Shown in pieces: positions 8,042 to 16,474 of a DNA stretch of 64,000 bases. The DNA lies in the NCBI GenBank assembly GCA_013122435.1, contig WYDT01000009.1:224367-288366 (forward strand), read 5' to 3'. Source of the stretch: Chloroflexi bacterium AL-N1. GTDB lineage: Bacteria; Chloroflexota; Chloroflexia; Chloroflexales; Roseiflexaceae. A model generated the notes under the pieces. It made no database searches, had not been told where the DNA came from, and saw only the letters and a program-made list of their open reading frames with translations. The first letter of the stretch is position 1, and each line of letters opens with the position of its first letter. The position numbers were made by a program, and so were the translations under genes.

Positions 8042-8818
8042 AAAATCCCTTTATTTCAGATTGATGCGTTTACGAACCAGACTTTTAGTGGCAATCCCGC
8101 CGCTGTTTGTCCCCTTGATACGTGGTTGTCTGATGCACAAATGCAGGCGATTGCTGCTGAGAATAACCTATCAGAAACAGCTTTCTTCGTCCGTGACGGC
8201 GATCATTATGCACTGCGCTGGTTCACGCCTGCCGTCGAAGTCGATCTCTGTGGCCATGCCACGCTCGCATCGGCCTTTGTGATCTTTGAAGAACTTGATC
8301 CAACTCTTGATGTAGTTGTTTTTGAAACTCGGAGTGGTCGTTTGTTGGTAAAAAGAGATCGAGAGCGATTAACGTTAGATTTTCCATCCCACGAAGCCGT
8401 ACCGTGCCAGGCGCCTAATACACTACTCAAGAGTTTGCACCAGGCGCCACGCGAAGTCTTGTTGTCGCACAACTATCTGGTGGTGTACGATACCGAGTCT
8501 GATGTGCGGTCACTCCAACCAGATACAGCACTACTCAGCCAGTTGGGGCGTTGTGGTGTGATTGCTACGGCAGTAGGTGATGAAGTCGATTTTGTCTCAC
8601 GCTACTTTGTCCCAGGTGCAGGTATCCCCGAAGATCCGGTTACTGGATCAACACACTGCACCCTCACACCGTACTGGTCGCAACGCTTGGGGAAAACACA
8701 ATTCCATGCGCGGCAGATCTCATCACGCGGTGGTGAGTTGTGGTGTGAACTCCATGGTGATCGTGTATTGATTAGTGGTTATGCCGCGAAATATCTTGAG
8801 GGAAGCATACAGATCTAA
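8039..8818 (+). CDS. PhzF-family isomerase/epimerase
   Basis: A 259-residue protein with the diaminopimelate-epimerase-like fold of PhzF. The start MKIPLFQIDAF-T-N-x-x-F-x-G-N-P-A-A-V is the family N-terminus. The catalytic Glu is E46 in L-S-E-T-A-F-F. Later D-L-C-G-H-A-T-L-A and the C-terminal P-E-D-P-V-T-G-S are also family marks. PhzF itself isomerises a phenazine precursor, but most homologues have unknown substrates and no phenazine genes are near. It shares a duplicated leader with the upstream serine hydrolase, so the two probably work or are expressed together. Confidence 0.88.
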   Translation: MKIPLFQIDAFTNQTFSGNPAAVCPLDTWLSDAQMQAIAAENNLSETAFFVRDGDHYALRWFTPAVEVDLCGHATLASAFVIFEELDPTLDVVVFETRSGRLLVKRDRERLTLDFPSHEAVPCQAPNTLLKSLHQAPREVLLSHNYLVVYDTESDVRSLQPDTALLSQLGRCGVIATAVGDEVDFVSRYFVPGAGIPEDPVTGSTHCTLTPYWSQRLGKTQFHARQISSRGGELWCELHGDRVLISGYAAKYLEGSIQI

Positions 8819-9221
8819 AGGCTGATACTGCGACTCCTGAGTCCATGACAATTTTTCATTCCTCCACTACACTGTTCTACACGACAGTAGTTCATGGAGT
8901 CTTGTCCATAGTTTTCGGAAACTGATCGTTGTTTGGGGTCAATGGTATTTCGCTTCATCAGCCTGCTGTTCGACACGCGGGCCATGGGCTCCATATAATA
9001 CTTGTTGAAGCCGACGGTATCTGTCCTGATGGGGTTTGGCCATCCCGGTATAGGATTTTTCGTCCCATGTTGGAACAGGTTTTCCATGGTTAGTAATCAA
9101 TTGTTCAATGTTTTTCAAGAAATTACAACTTTAGGAGTATTTTCAAATAATCAAAGAGTGATATAATAAAAAGCATAATAAAATTAGAATATATGACAGA
9201 TAGTCTTTTATTGTACATATT
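8819..9221. other. Gene-free gap, possibly with decayed coding sequence
   Basis: No intact gene is recognised. On the minus strand around 8930-9100 one frame reads coding-like protein (for example D-E-K-S-Y-T-G-M-A-K-P and R-Y-R-R-L-Q-Q-V-L-Y-G) but ends at a stop, and a 90-codon open frame overlaps it in a different phase. This could be the relic of a gene; I do not recognise the family. The last 120 bases are AT-rich and should hold the promoter of the Lrp-type gene. Confidence 0.25.
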
Positions 9222-9713
9222 ATGATGAACGAGCTTGACCAGATCGATCTGCAAATCCTTACGGTCCTTCAACAGGATGGACGTATCTCAAATGCTGATC
9301 TTGCACATCGGGTTGGCCTTACACCGCCGACTGTGCTACGGCGCGTGAAGTTGCTGGAGGAACGTGGGTACATCAAGGGCTACACAGCGCTGATCGATCC
9401 ACTCGCGCTCAAGCTAAGCGTCACGGCGTTTATCTTTGTCGAGTCGTCGGCTGGCTGTGATCTCGATGATCTTACCGAAGCACTTATGCAACTACCAGGC
9501 GTTCAGGAAGTACATCGCGTGCTTGGTGAGTGGTGTTTTCTCTTGAAGGTGCGAACACAAACACCTCAGACATTGGAGGATGTCATCTATCACGAGATAC
9601 GTAATCATCCCAGTGTTCGCCGAACATTCACGGTCCTATCCACCTCGGCTCCACAGGAAACGCCGAACATCCCTGTCCCAGAACTTACCGACAACCAAGT
9701 GATAGTTGAATAA
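9222..9713 (+). CDS. Lrp/AsnC-family transcriptional regulator
   Basis: A 163-residue regulator with an N-terminal HTH (L-D-Q-I-D-L-Q-I-L-T-V-L-Q-Q-D-G-R-I-S-N-A-D-L-A, residues 4-27, recognition helix near 30-45) and a C-terminal RAM/ligand domain (about 70-145, with V-x-E-V-H-R-V-L-G-E-W-C-F-L-L-K-V). Lrp proteins sense amino acids and form octamers. Two ATGs are adjacent at 9222 and 9225; either may be used. The neighbours (PhzF-like, serine hydrolase) are of amino-compound type, but no direct target can be named. A small gene starts 16 bases after its stop. Confidence 0.9.
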   Translation: MMNELDQIDLQILTVLQQDGRISNADLAHRVGLTPPTVLRRVKLLEERGYIKGYTALIDPLALKLSVTAFIFVESSAGCDLDDLTEALMQLPGVQEVHRVLGEWCFLLKVRTQTPQTLEDVIYHEIRNHPSVRRTFTVLSTSAPQETPNIPVPELTDNQVIVE

Positions 9714-9729
9714 ACAATGGAGTACGGTC

Positions 9730-9954
9730 ATGCAATCAGAGTACTTTGAAACCCTTCACCGACAAGAAGCACAGCGTGCCGATTGGTATTTAGTTGATAC
9801 GGCTTTGCGCGAACGCACTGGTCATATCTCAGACAATCGTAAACCACTCAAGACGCGGTTTGGACGCTGGCTCATTCGTGTGGGTACCCAACTTGCTGGT
9901 GACCAGCTCGTGACGTATACGCACTCAAGCAACAGTCGCCATTCTGCGAATTAG
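9730..9954 (+). CDS. Small hypothetical protein downstream of the Lrp regulator
   Basis: A 74-residue product starting M-Q-S-E-Y-F-E-T-L-H. It has GGAG 8 bases before the ATG, sits 16 bases after the regulator and is followed by a good terminator, so it is probably the second gene of that transcript. It is basic and soluble (R-E-R-T-G-H, K-T-R-F-G-R-W-L-I-R-V-G), with no membrane segment or known motif. I do not recognise it. Confidence 0.5.
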   Translation: MQSEYFETLHRQEAQRADWYLVDTALRERTGHISDNRKPLKTRFGRWLIRVGTQLAGDQLVTYTHSSNSRHSAN

Positions 9955-9998
9955 AGTGGTTGGCTCGATCAAACATGCAATGGTCTTCAATATCAGTT

Positions 9999-10025
9999 GC
10001 CCGTTGTTTAGCAGCGGGCGTTTTT
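9999..10025 (+). terminator. Intrinsic terminator after the Lrp gene pair
   Basis: GCCCGTTG-TTTAG-CAGCGGGC forms an 8-bp stem (one G-T pair) and is followed by GTTTTT. Confidence 0.75.
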
Positions 10026-10031
10026 AATTAG

Positions 10032-10168
10032 ACCCTAAAGGTTGTCCGGATCTTTGGGACCCTTCCCCCAACATTCTGCAGTGCAACGTGCTAAACCAAC
10101 CCTAAAGGTCTCGCCTTTTACGTCTGTAATCCGCCCAAAACACCTGCCAAACCCCATACCCTAAAGGT
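10032..10168. repeat. Three copies of ACCCTAAAGGT upstream of tRNA-Gly
   Basis: The 11-mer occurs at 10032-10042, 10099-10109 and 10158-10168, in a C-rich stretch without coding potential. Steps are 67 and 59 bp. Function is unknown. Confidence 0.6.
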
Positions 10169-10184
10169 CTACACCATTTACCAC

Positions 10185-10213
10185 TTGACGAATCGATGGG
10201 GAACGGCTAGAAT
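10185..10213 (+). promoter_or_regulatory. Promoter of tRNA-Gly
   Basis: TTGACG (10185-10190) and TAGAAT (10208-10213) have a 17-base spacer. The tRNA begins 12 bases after the -10 box. Confidence 0.75.
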
Positions 10214-10224
10214 ACTTTCAGTAC

Positions 10225-10298
10225 GCGGGAGTGGTGTAGTGGTAACATATGAGCCTTCCAAGCTCCAGACGCGGGTTCGATTCCCGCCTCCCGTACCA
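10225..10298 (+). tRNA. tRNA-Gly (anticodon UCC)
   Basis: A 74-nt cloverleaf. The acceptor stem GCGGGAG pairs with CTCCCGT (one G-U at the end), the anticodon loop CTTCCAA has UCC at 10257-10259, and the T-arm is GCGGG-TTCGATT-CCCGC. The discriminator is A and CCA is encoded (10296-10298). One mismatch lies at the top of the anticodon stem. It ends two bases before the stop codon of the opposite-strand gene. Confidence 0.95.
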
Positions 10299-10300
10299 AC

Positions 10301-11848
10301 TTAGTTTTCCATCTCCACCTGATTACGTTCCACTATTGCGATAAACATCCAGAATGTACATGCGAGATCTGGCCAGAAGTAGAAGCTATCGACGAGGCCG
10401 TGCAGTATTGCTGCCGCCATCGCTGCCAGTACGCCCAGCGACAAAAAAGACGTTGATGTTGCGAAGGGCTTGTTCGCTACCGGAATTGCCTGACGAGCAA
10501 AGCGTACTAACACCCAGACAAAAGCAATTAAGCCGAGTGGCCCCAACTGAATCCACGTATCAAGTATCAGATTGTGGGGATGCCGTGCGTACTGCTCACT
10601 TGTCCCGATCAGCGATGGGTCGATGATACTACGGCCAAAATCAGGATTGTGGTAGTAGTAAAACTGATCGATTCCTAACCCAAACGGATGCTCTCGAATC
10701 AGTGTGCTAGCCTCTTGCCACAACAAAATCCGTGGAGCAGTACTGCCCGTTGTCGGGTCGCCACGGATGGAGAATGCCAGCCCACCAACCACCACAACTA
10801 ACATACAAAGCCCTGCCAACGCCGGAAATGAGCGACTACTCAACCGCTGTTGCAGCAGTGGTGATGCCAGCACGATCACGGCTACAATCGACCCGAGCCA
10901 CGCGCCACGTGAGAACGAAACGGCCACACCGCCCAGACAGAGCAGGCAGCACAGCCCAAAAAACACTATACGCCAGTTCCACGGACGCAGCGAAAAATGA
11001 TTGCTTTGGCAGGCCACCACGACCACCGCCACTGCCACTGGCCACACACGCTCCAGATAGAGCCCCAGGTTATTGGGATGGCCAAAAACCGAGGTAGCCC
11101 GTACCAACCCACCGCCGAGCGGCACCACGTTCGATGCAAATGCTGCCGTCGTCTTTTCGCCAAACAACCAGACCAGGTCGAGGCCGATAAACTGCAACAT
11201 ACCAACCACACCAACTCCGGCACCACCAAACACAAACCCCAGCAACACCAGACCGTATGGCAAGACCGCTGGCCCTTTCTCGGTCAACGGCATGTCCAGC
11301 GATGAGGCGTGCATTTTGAGCAACACCAGAAAGATCAGTGGCTCCACAATCACCCAACGAAACTCGCGCAACGCCGCACTACGCCCGTCCGAAACTGCGA
11401 TCAGCACTCCAATCACACCCGCAACCAGAAAAAGCGCATGTGGAATATAGGTCCTAAGAGAAGTAAGCCAGGATTGCACCTTGGAAACATCAAAGTCTCG
11501 CTCCAACCCTCGTGTAACAAACCAATGGACACAGGTCGCCCCCAGAACACCCAGCAGCACGATTTCGTGGAGGGGAAACCAGAAGGGTTGTTCACGGATG
11601 AAGGGCAGTGAAATGGAGACTGGAATAAGGTAGAGTGGCATTGTTATTGGCACAAACAGCAGTGCGAGATGTGGGCGCAATAACGTGAAACTGCCAAAGA
11701 CCACTAAACCAAGCAAAACCAGTGGTAAAGCATCACTCCGATAGAACAACAGCAGTCCCAAAACCATTCCTGCGATAACCACCGACGTGTAGCGCGACGA
11801 CCATTCGATCATAGTGCGGAATGGAAGGCTTGAGGTTTGCTGGCTCAT
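10301..11848 (-). CDS. O-antigen ligase / Wzy-type polysaccharide polymerase-like membrane protein
   Basis: A 515-residue protein with about 11-12 hydrophobic membrane segments. A Wzy_C-type extracytoplasmic region lies at about residues 375-450: H-P-F-G-L-G-I-D-Q-F, then R-H-P-H-N-L-I-L-D-T-W-I-Q-L-G-P-L-G. The R/H-x-x-x-H-N pattern is typical of O-antigen ligases and polymerases that transfer lipid-linked glycans. It lies next to a membrane-anchored glycosidase-like gene on the same strand and near a GT-C glycosyltransferase, so a role in surface polysaccharide or glycoprotein assembly is likely. Ligase and polymerase cannot be told apart from sequence. Confidence 0.85.
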   Translation of the reverse strand: MSQQTSSLPFRTMIEWSSRYTSVVIAGMVLGLLLFYRSDALPLVLLGLVVFGSFTLLRPHLALLFVPITMPLYLIPVSISLPFIREQPFWFPLHEIVLLGVLGATCVHWFVTRGLERDFDVSKVQSWLTSLRTYIPHALFLVAGVIGVLIAVSDGRSAALREFRWVIVEPLIFLVLLKMHASSLDMPLTEKGPAVLPYGLVLLGFVFGGAGVGVVGMLQFIGLDLVWLFGEKTTAAFASNVVPLGGGLVRATSVFGHPNNLGLYLERVWPVAVAVVVVACQSNHFSLRPWNWRIVFFGLCCLLCLGGVAVSFSRGAWLGSIVAVIVLASPLLQQRLSSRSFPALAGLCMLVVVVGGLAFSIRGDPTTGSTAPRILLWQEASTLIREHPFGLGIDQFYYYHNPDFGRSIIDPSLIGTSEQYARHPHNLILDTWIQLGPLGLIAFVWVLVRFARQAIPVANKPFATSTSFLSLGVLAAMAAAILHGLVDSFYFWPDLACTFWMFIAIVERNQVEMEN

Positions 11849-11900
11849 AGCGTCTCCTCCTCATGAGGAAGTGTATATGTTTGAGAGAAAAAGAACGTAT

Positions 11901-13571
11901 TTACGTCTCAACCCTGCGAGTGCCACGAATAAACAATGTTTGCAAGAGCAACCCTGATACGATAATCAAAGCTATGAGCACCACCGCCGGGGCCAATGTC
12001 CAAAACCATGGCACAGGTGGTGTGCGACCCACCACAAACACCTCTGGCGGTTCGCCAGCATCCTCCACGCGCGCCATGTGCACCACACCATCCGGGAGGT
12101 CACGCGCCACCTCAACGATTTCGCCACCATCCAATGAGATATCGATGGGCATGGACTCGTTGATCGTAACTTGAAAGGAGCCCCGACCTTGAAGGGCCAA
12201 CGTGCTTCCTTCAAAACGAATATCCCACATACCTTCGGTAGACGACTGAACTGCTGGATGCTTCCACGTATGTGCTCCAACACCTGCAACCGGGCCATCA
12301 GCAAGATATTCCTGAATCATCGTGTAAGCTGGCAGCGGGTTGAAGTCAGGATCGACAATGGCAAAGTAGGGCGTAGGATTATTGGGATCGGGTTGCTCAC
12401 CGCCCCAGCGCAAAAACCAGAGATTCATTACACCCACCCATGGCCACTCTTGTCGCGCTCGTTCCAGCTGGCCGATCAGATATTCGCCTTTGACCTCTTC
12501 CGTGACTGGCTCACCCCAGGTGTTTCTGCCAGGAACGCCTTCAGGCGCACTGTTGTAACCAAACTCGCTGATCCACACCGACGTCTCATAATCTCCATGA
12601 CGTTCCATCACCTCACGCAGTAACACCAGCCGTGAAACATCGATGCGCGTGTCAATAGGGCGCGACCAACTCCAGTTCCCTGGTCGACGTAGAAAGACAT
12701 AACGATGCTCGTCCGGTGGCTGCCCAAGGCCATATGCCTGTGCGGACATGATGTCGAAATACTCGTCTCCACCAGCGGCATACACCCGATCCAGGTATTC
12801 CAGTTCAGTCATCGGGGCCTGTCGGTCCAGCCCATCGGTAGGGGCCAGACTCGGGAAGAGAATGACGACATCTGGGTTGGCGGCTTTCGCGGCAATATAC
12901 CCGATCCGCAACAATTCGACAAAACCCTCCGGATCGGGTGTGGTCCAGTTCCACTCGTAGGCGAGGTTTGGTTCATTCCAGAGTTGAATATAATTGACCT
13001 GGCCACGGTAGCGCTCCGCCATGGCCCCCACAAAATCACCGAAATCATCGTAGTCGTCGGGCGGTCCTGTCGAATCGGGGTTGTTGGCCAACCCCTCCTG
13101 AAATGCTTGAGTGTCGTGTGTCTGGGCGCGCGCCCACTGCGGCGGACGGTCGATCCGTACAATCAGATCAAGCTCCAGACGATTGGCTTCTGCCACGATA
13201 AAATCGTACTTTTCCCATGCGTCACGCATGCGCTCGGGATTCCGCCGATCCTCGAAATCGCCCTTGCCAGCAATTTCGACATCGTCCCATGGCATCTGGA
13301 TACGCACAAAGTGTGCGCCTAGATCGCGGGCCATCTCCAGTGTCTGGGTGACTTTGGCCTCTTCTGCTTCAAACTGAATGTTGAAGGCATTGACCCCCAC
13401 AGGTGGCATTTCGGTGAACGGGATCGCCTGGGGATCGGGTGTGTATGTGATGCCACGATTAACGGCATTATCAAACCAGACCACTGCGGCAAGTAATATC
13501 AGCAGCAACGCTGCAATCAGCAACAGGGCCAGGGCACGGCGATATGGCTTTATAGATGCGATAATTCTCAC
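11901..13571 (-). CDS. Membrane-anchored glycoside hydrolase-like TIM-barrel protein
   Basis: A 556-residue protein with an N-terminal membrane helix (about 11-32) and a C-terminal one (about 515-545), so the barrel faces outside. The barrel (about 55-430) has the clan-A marks: L-W-N-E-P with the acid/base Glu E200 and V-W-I-S-E-F-G-Y with the candidate nucleophile E336; it resembles GH39/GH5-type enzymes. A beta-rich module (about 435-505) precedes the last helix. It lies 52 bases upstream of the O-antigen-ligase-like gene in the same direction and likely trims or transfers surface glycan. The substrate is unknown. Confidence 0.8.
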   Translation of the reverse strand: MRIIASIKPYRRALALLLIAALLLILLAAVVWFDNAVNRGITYTPDPQAIPFTEMPPVGVNAFNIQFEAEEAKVTQTLEMARDLGAHFVRIQMPWDDVEIAGKGDFEDRRNPERMRDAWEKYDFIVAEANRLELDLIVRIDRPPQWARAQTHDTQAFQEGLANNPDSTGPPDDYDDFGDFVGAMAERYRGQVNYIQLWNEPNLAYEWNWTTPDPEGFVELLRIGYIAAKAANPDVVILFPSLAPTDGLDRQAPMTELEYLDRVYAAGGDEYFDIMSAQAYGLGQPPDEHRYVFLRRPGNWSWSRPIDTRIDVSRLVLLREVMERHGDYETSVWISEFGYNSAPEGVPGRNTWGEPVTEEVKGEYLIGQLERARQEWPWVGVMNLWFLRWGGEQPDPNNPTPYFAIVDPDFNPLPAYTMIQEYLADGPVAGVGAHTWKHPAVQSSTEGMWDIRFEGSTLALQGRGSFQVTINESMPIDISLDGGEIVEVARDLPDGVVHMARVEDAGEPPEVFVVGRTPPVPWFWTLAPAVVLIALIIVSGLLLQTLFIRGTRRVET

Positions 13572-13643
13572 GAAGCGGAAGTATACCGGGCAACGCAGGC
13601 AACGTCAAGTATCGGGCTCCTCGATGCGCTATGATAAAGTCAT

Positions 13644-14144
13644 TTACTCGATAGCATTGGTTGGGGTGATGGTCATCTCTAACTCAAGTTCATCGCGTAG
13701 AGGAATGCCATCATTCCCGATCAAGGGGATGCTTGGTTTGATCTTGCGCGACTCCATCACAGCATTGCGGTGCACGGCCACGAGCACAAAACCACGCTTC
13801 TGATAAAACCGCAACGCGTTCAGGTTATCGTTGGTGGTGATCAACCAGACACGTGTGCACCCACGATGATGGGCCTCTGCAACAACGGCATCGATCAGGG
13901 CCGCCCCAATGCCCTGTCCCTCATGCAGGCTGTCTATCGTCACCACTTCACACCCTTGCTCATCGCATGTAAATGTGAGCACGCCGACCCATTGTTCGTC
14001 CTCAATCGTTACAAAGCCCTCAAGGTGCTGCGGTTGATACACGACGCCATGTCCCACCACCATGGTATCGCCCCAGCGTTCGATGAAGAACCGCTGGAGT
14101 GCTTCCTGATCAGTGCTGGTGAGATGCCGTATATGATACCTCAT
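13644..14144 (-). CDS. GNAT-family N-acetyltransferase
   Basis: A 166-residue GNAT-fold protein. The acetyl-CoA loop motif A is I-D-S-L-H-E-G-Q-G-I-G-A-A-L-I-D-A-V (about residues 82-99), followed by W-L-I-T-T-N-D-N-L-N-A-L-R-F-Y-Q-K-R-G-F, the usual motif B. The substrate is not predictable. I chose the ATG at 14144 (GAAAGGCGATACC-ATG, protein MRYHIRHLT); a longer in-frame ATG at 14186 is possible. It is divergent from the MNT gene. Confidence 0.85.
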   Translation of the reverse strand: MRYHIRHLTSTDQEALQRFFIERWGDTMVVGHGVVYQPQHLEGFVTIEDEQWVGVLTFTCDEQGCEVVTIDSLHEGQGIGAALIDAVVAEAHHRGCTRVWLITTNDNLNALRFYQKRGFVLVAVHRNAVMESRKIKPSIPLIGNDGIPLRDELELEMTITPTNAIE

Positions 14145-14194
14145 GGTATCGCCTTTCATTGGTAGGCTATAATAGTGTTTCAACATAGTGTATT

Positions 14195-14713
14195 ATGCCA
14201 TTCAGTTCTTACCTTGACATCAGTCTTATGAACGACGAGACCCGCGATACACAACTCGATCAGGTATTTGCCAATACTCCTGTGGTGTTAGCCTATCTCT
14301 TTGGCTCTCGTGCTCAGTCACATGCACGGCCCGATAGCGACTACGATGTTGCGGTGCTGCTCGATGCTGATCTCATCACCAGAGAGCGCGGTCGTTGGCA
14401 GTTGGAACTCATCGGACGCTTGATCGATACGTATCGTTCAGATGCTGTTGATCTGGTAGTCTTAAATGACGCGCCACCAATCCTGCGTTTTGAAGTCATC
14501 CGTCATCAATATCTGCTGTACAATCGTGATGATCAGCAGCGTATGGTCTTGCACACGCGCACGATGCAAGAATGGTTTGACTGGGCTCCATGCTACCGAC
14601 ACATGCAACAAGAGCGATTAAAGCAATTCGCACGAGGTGATATGTATGTACAATCAAACATTCTTATCATCACACGACATCTTGAACAGTTACAGCTGTT
14701 GCTGTTACAATAG
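14195..14713 (+). CDS. MNT-type nucleotidyltransferase (MntA-like), apparently without its HEPN partner
   Basis: A 172-residue protein with the minimal nucleotidyltransferase motif G37-S-R-A-x7-S-D49-Y-D51 and a later D-A-V-D-L-V. In the MntA/HepT toxin-antitoxin systems such proteins AMPylate and neutralise a HEPN RNase encoded next door. No HEPN gene is seen: directly downstream is the 5'-truncated remnant of an unrelated gene. The protein's last residues (L-E-Q-L-Q-L-L-L-L-Q) run into that junction, so its 3' end may be rearranged. A second start at M12 is possible. Its role as a free-standing nucleotidyltransferase is unclear. Confidence 0.8.
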   Translation: MPFSSYLDISLMNDETRDTQLDQVFANTPVVLAYLFGSRAQSHARPDSDYDVAVLLDADLITRERGRWQLELIGRLIDTYRSDAVDLVVLNDAPPILRFEVIRHQYLLYNRDDQQRMVLHTRTMQEWFDWAPCYRHMQQERLKQFARGDMYVQSNILIITRHLEQLQLLLLQ

Positions 14714-15102
14714 TAACTACTGAATTAACACCAGGTGAAATCAATTCTATTAATCTTGAAGTAGAACGAGATTTTCCTGCAGCTACTCGTGAAACTGACT
14801 CAACACGGAAGTACAATTGCCATTCATATGCCTGGTATAGTACATCAACATCAAACAATGTATGGATGGATACACCAGGCGATGATACCTACTGGCAAGA
14901 TGGGAGCTATGCTTCTGTAGATATTACCTTTCAAGGTCCTAATGATCGGATATCCTATGCTAGTGACGATCATTCAGCTATCGTAGCTTATAGTCCTACA
15001 GGCCCATATATGTATCGTTCCAAGTGGGGAGTAGGACCTAGAATGTATCACGCTCCTGGTTATACACCTTATGATGCAAGTACATTAAATGCTTATCGAT
15101 GA
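14686..15102 (+). pseudogene. 5'-truncated remnant of a secreted cysteine-peptidase/amidase-like gene
   Basis: An open frame without a usable start follows a TGA at 14683. It reads coding-like protein to the TAG... region ending at 15102, overlapping the MNT gene in another frame. Key segments are Y-N-C-H-S-Y-A-W-Y-S, W-M-D-T-P, Y-W-x-D-G-S-Y, then D-H-S-A-I-V, S-K-W-G and H-A-P-G-Y-T-P-Y-D. This Cys-His-...-His layout resembles an NlpC/P60-like family I recall from Firmicutes secreted proteins. The signal peptide and N-terminus are missing. The next gene, a lipoprotein, belongs to a family that I recall from the same kinds of organisms, so the two may once have formed a pair. Confidence 0.55.
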
Positions 15103-15250
15103 ACGTAATTACAAGTCTGGGAGTGGTGCGATTTCATAAGAGCTATCGAAGACACATAAAACCCGATTCATAATGACACGTTCTTGGGCACTTTATTTTA
15201 ATAGTGTCCAAGAATGTGCTATTTTCATAATCAATGGACAGGATACAGTT

Positions 15251-16000
15251 ATGACTCTATTTGTACGTGTAAGTCTTTTGTGCAGTCTGCTTTGGATCGT
15301 TGTTGGTTGCTCGGGTACCTCAACCGAGACATCAATCTCGCAGCCATATGAATTTCCTATCCAACCGGGGACAGATGAATGGCGAGCATTGAAAACCAGG
15401 GATGAAATGTTACAAGCTGTCCAGATTCCAGAGGATCAATTAAGTGCCATGTCTTCTGCTGCATTATTAGAAACTGTTTTACAATATCCACTTTCTGATC
15501 ACATGTATGCCTACATTTTTCGTCAACAAGGGTTAGATGCCCTGAAACGTAACTTTAATGGAATTGATACATTACTGTCTCGACCTGATGCAGCAGTCCT
15601 GCTGGTTGAGCATTATCAACAACTGGACATCACGTCAGTCAATGACTTTGATACTTTAGAAGAACGTGGCGGATATACCTTCGATGTTGCCTATGTCGAG
15701 ATTATGTTGGCACAACCAGATATGATTGCCCAGATCTCTGCAGAAGATCGACGAGTGCTATTACAAACAACCCTGAGTAATACCGATAAGAAACAGACAT
15801 TGATTGATGTCTATGGTTTCGCGGGCAAAGAAACCAATGCCTTACTGGCTGGCCGTTTGTTGCAGGCCGAAGGTGCATTATCTCAACCAGACCAGGTCAT
15901 TGAGCGTTTCTTAGTGGAGGGAGAATATTTTGGTGATAATGAACTGGCAGCAATATACGACCGTATTTTTGAAGCTGCTCGTGAAGAAATCAGTAGTTAG
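15251..16000 (+). CDS. Hypothetical lipoprotein
   Basis: A 249-residue protein with a signal peptide and lipobox (L-L-W-I-V-V-G-C, Cys about residue 20). It is then mostly helical: E-W-R-A-L-K-T-R-D-E-M-L-Q-A-V-Q-I-P, L-S-A-M-S-S-A-A-L-L-E-T-V-L-Q-Y-P-L, and F-N-G-I-D-T-L-L-S-R-P-D-A-A. Similar proteins occur in Clostridia as uncharacterised lipoproteins (from memory). I chose the ATG at 15251, directly before the signal peptide; an earlier in-frame ATG at 15173 would put 26 polar residues in front. It follows the truncated peptidase-like gene. Function unknown. Confidence 0.7.
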   Translation: MTLFVRVSLLCSLLWIVVGCSGTSTETSISQPYEFPIQPGTDEWRALKTRDEMLQAVQIPEDQLSAMSSAALLETVLQYPLSDHMYAYIFRQQGLDALKRNFNGIDTLLSRPDAAVLLVEHYQQLDITSVNDFDTLEERGGYTFDVAYVEIMLAQPDMIAQISAEDRRVLLQTTLSNTDKKQTLIDVYGFAGKETNALLAGRLLQAEGALSQPDQVIERFLVEGEYFGDNELAAIYDRIFEAAREEISS

Positions 16001-16096
16001 GCTGTAAACTGTAACCACATCTCAAATAACTACGAGGCATGCGTCCCAAACGGCCTTGTTATCGGGTTAGTAACGCAAAGACACAGAGGAACGCAG

Positions 16097-16276
16097 AGCG
16101 CTGGAGTGGTGGAGCGCTGGAGCGGAGAGCATAAAGCGCTGGAGTGGTGGAGCGTTGGGGCGGAGAGCATAAAGCGCTGGAGTGGTGGAGCGCTGGGGCG
16201 GAGAGCATAAAGCGCTGGAGTGGTGGAGCGTTGGGGCGGAGAGCATAAAGCGCTGGAGTGGTGGAGCGCTGGGGCG
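16097..16276. repeat. 38-bp tandem repeat, 4.7 copies
   Basis: The unit AGCGCTGGAGTGGTGGAGCG + YTGGRGCGGAGAGCATAA repeats at 16097, 16135, 16173, 16211 and 16249 (the last copy is 28 bp). Copies differ at two positions, alternating GCTGG/GTTGG. It lies between a lipoprotein gene and a glycosyltransferase gene. There are no spacers, so it is not CRISPR. Open frames across it are artefacts of the 38-bp periodicity. Confidence 0.9.
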
Positions 16277-16287
16277 TGGGGCAGTGG

Positions 16288-16320
16288 ATAGGTTGCCTGA
16301 GCTTGTCGAAGGCAACCTAT
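16288..16320. repeat. Palindromic dispersed repeat (TGAGCTTGTCGA core), copy 1
   Basis: ATAGGTTGCCT-GAGCTTGTCGA-AGGCAACCTAT is a perfect 11-bp stem around an 11-base core. The core CCTGAGCTTGTCGAAGG is a short repeat that I recall from intergenic DNA of many bacteria. Other copies lie at 19581-19603, 20267-20291 and 20307-20332. Confidence 0.8.
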
Positions 16321-16474
16321 GGTGCTGGAGCGGCGTCTGGGCGGGGAGCGCGTGGGTGGTGGCCCACCCGCGCAAAAACAACACACCCCACATTCAATAC
16401 ACTCTGCTATTTGTTGTACAATAGACAAACGCAGAGAAATCCATAATTAGTAAAGAAAAGCGCTCTGGAAAGCG

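Noticed and set aside
16097..16276. CRISPR array
   Set aside because: Units are contiguous 38-bp tandem copies without spacers and no cas genes are present.
16030..16428. Coding frames of 80-130 codons in the tandem repeat
   Set aside because: They arise from the repeat in several frames on both strands and encode only a low-complexity periodic peptide.
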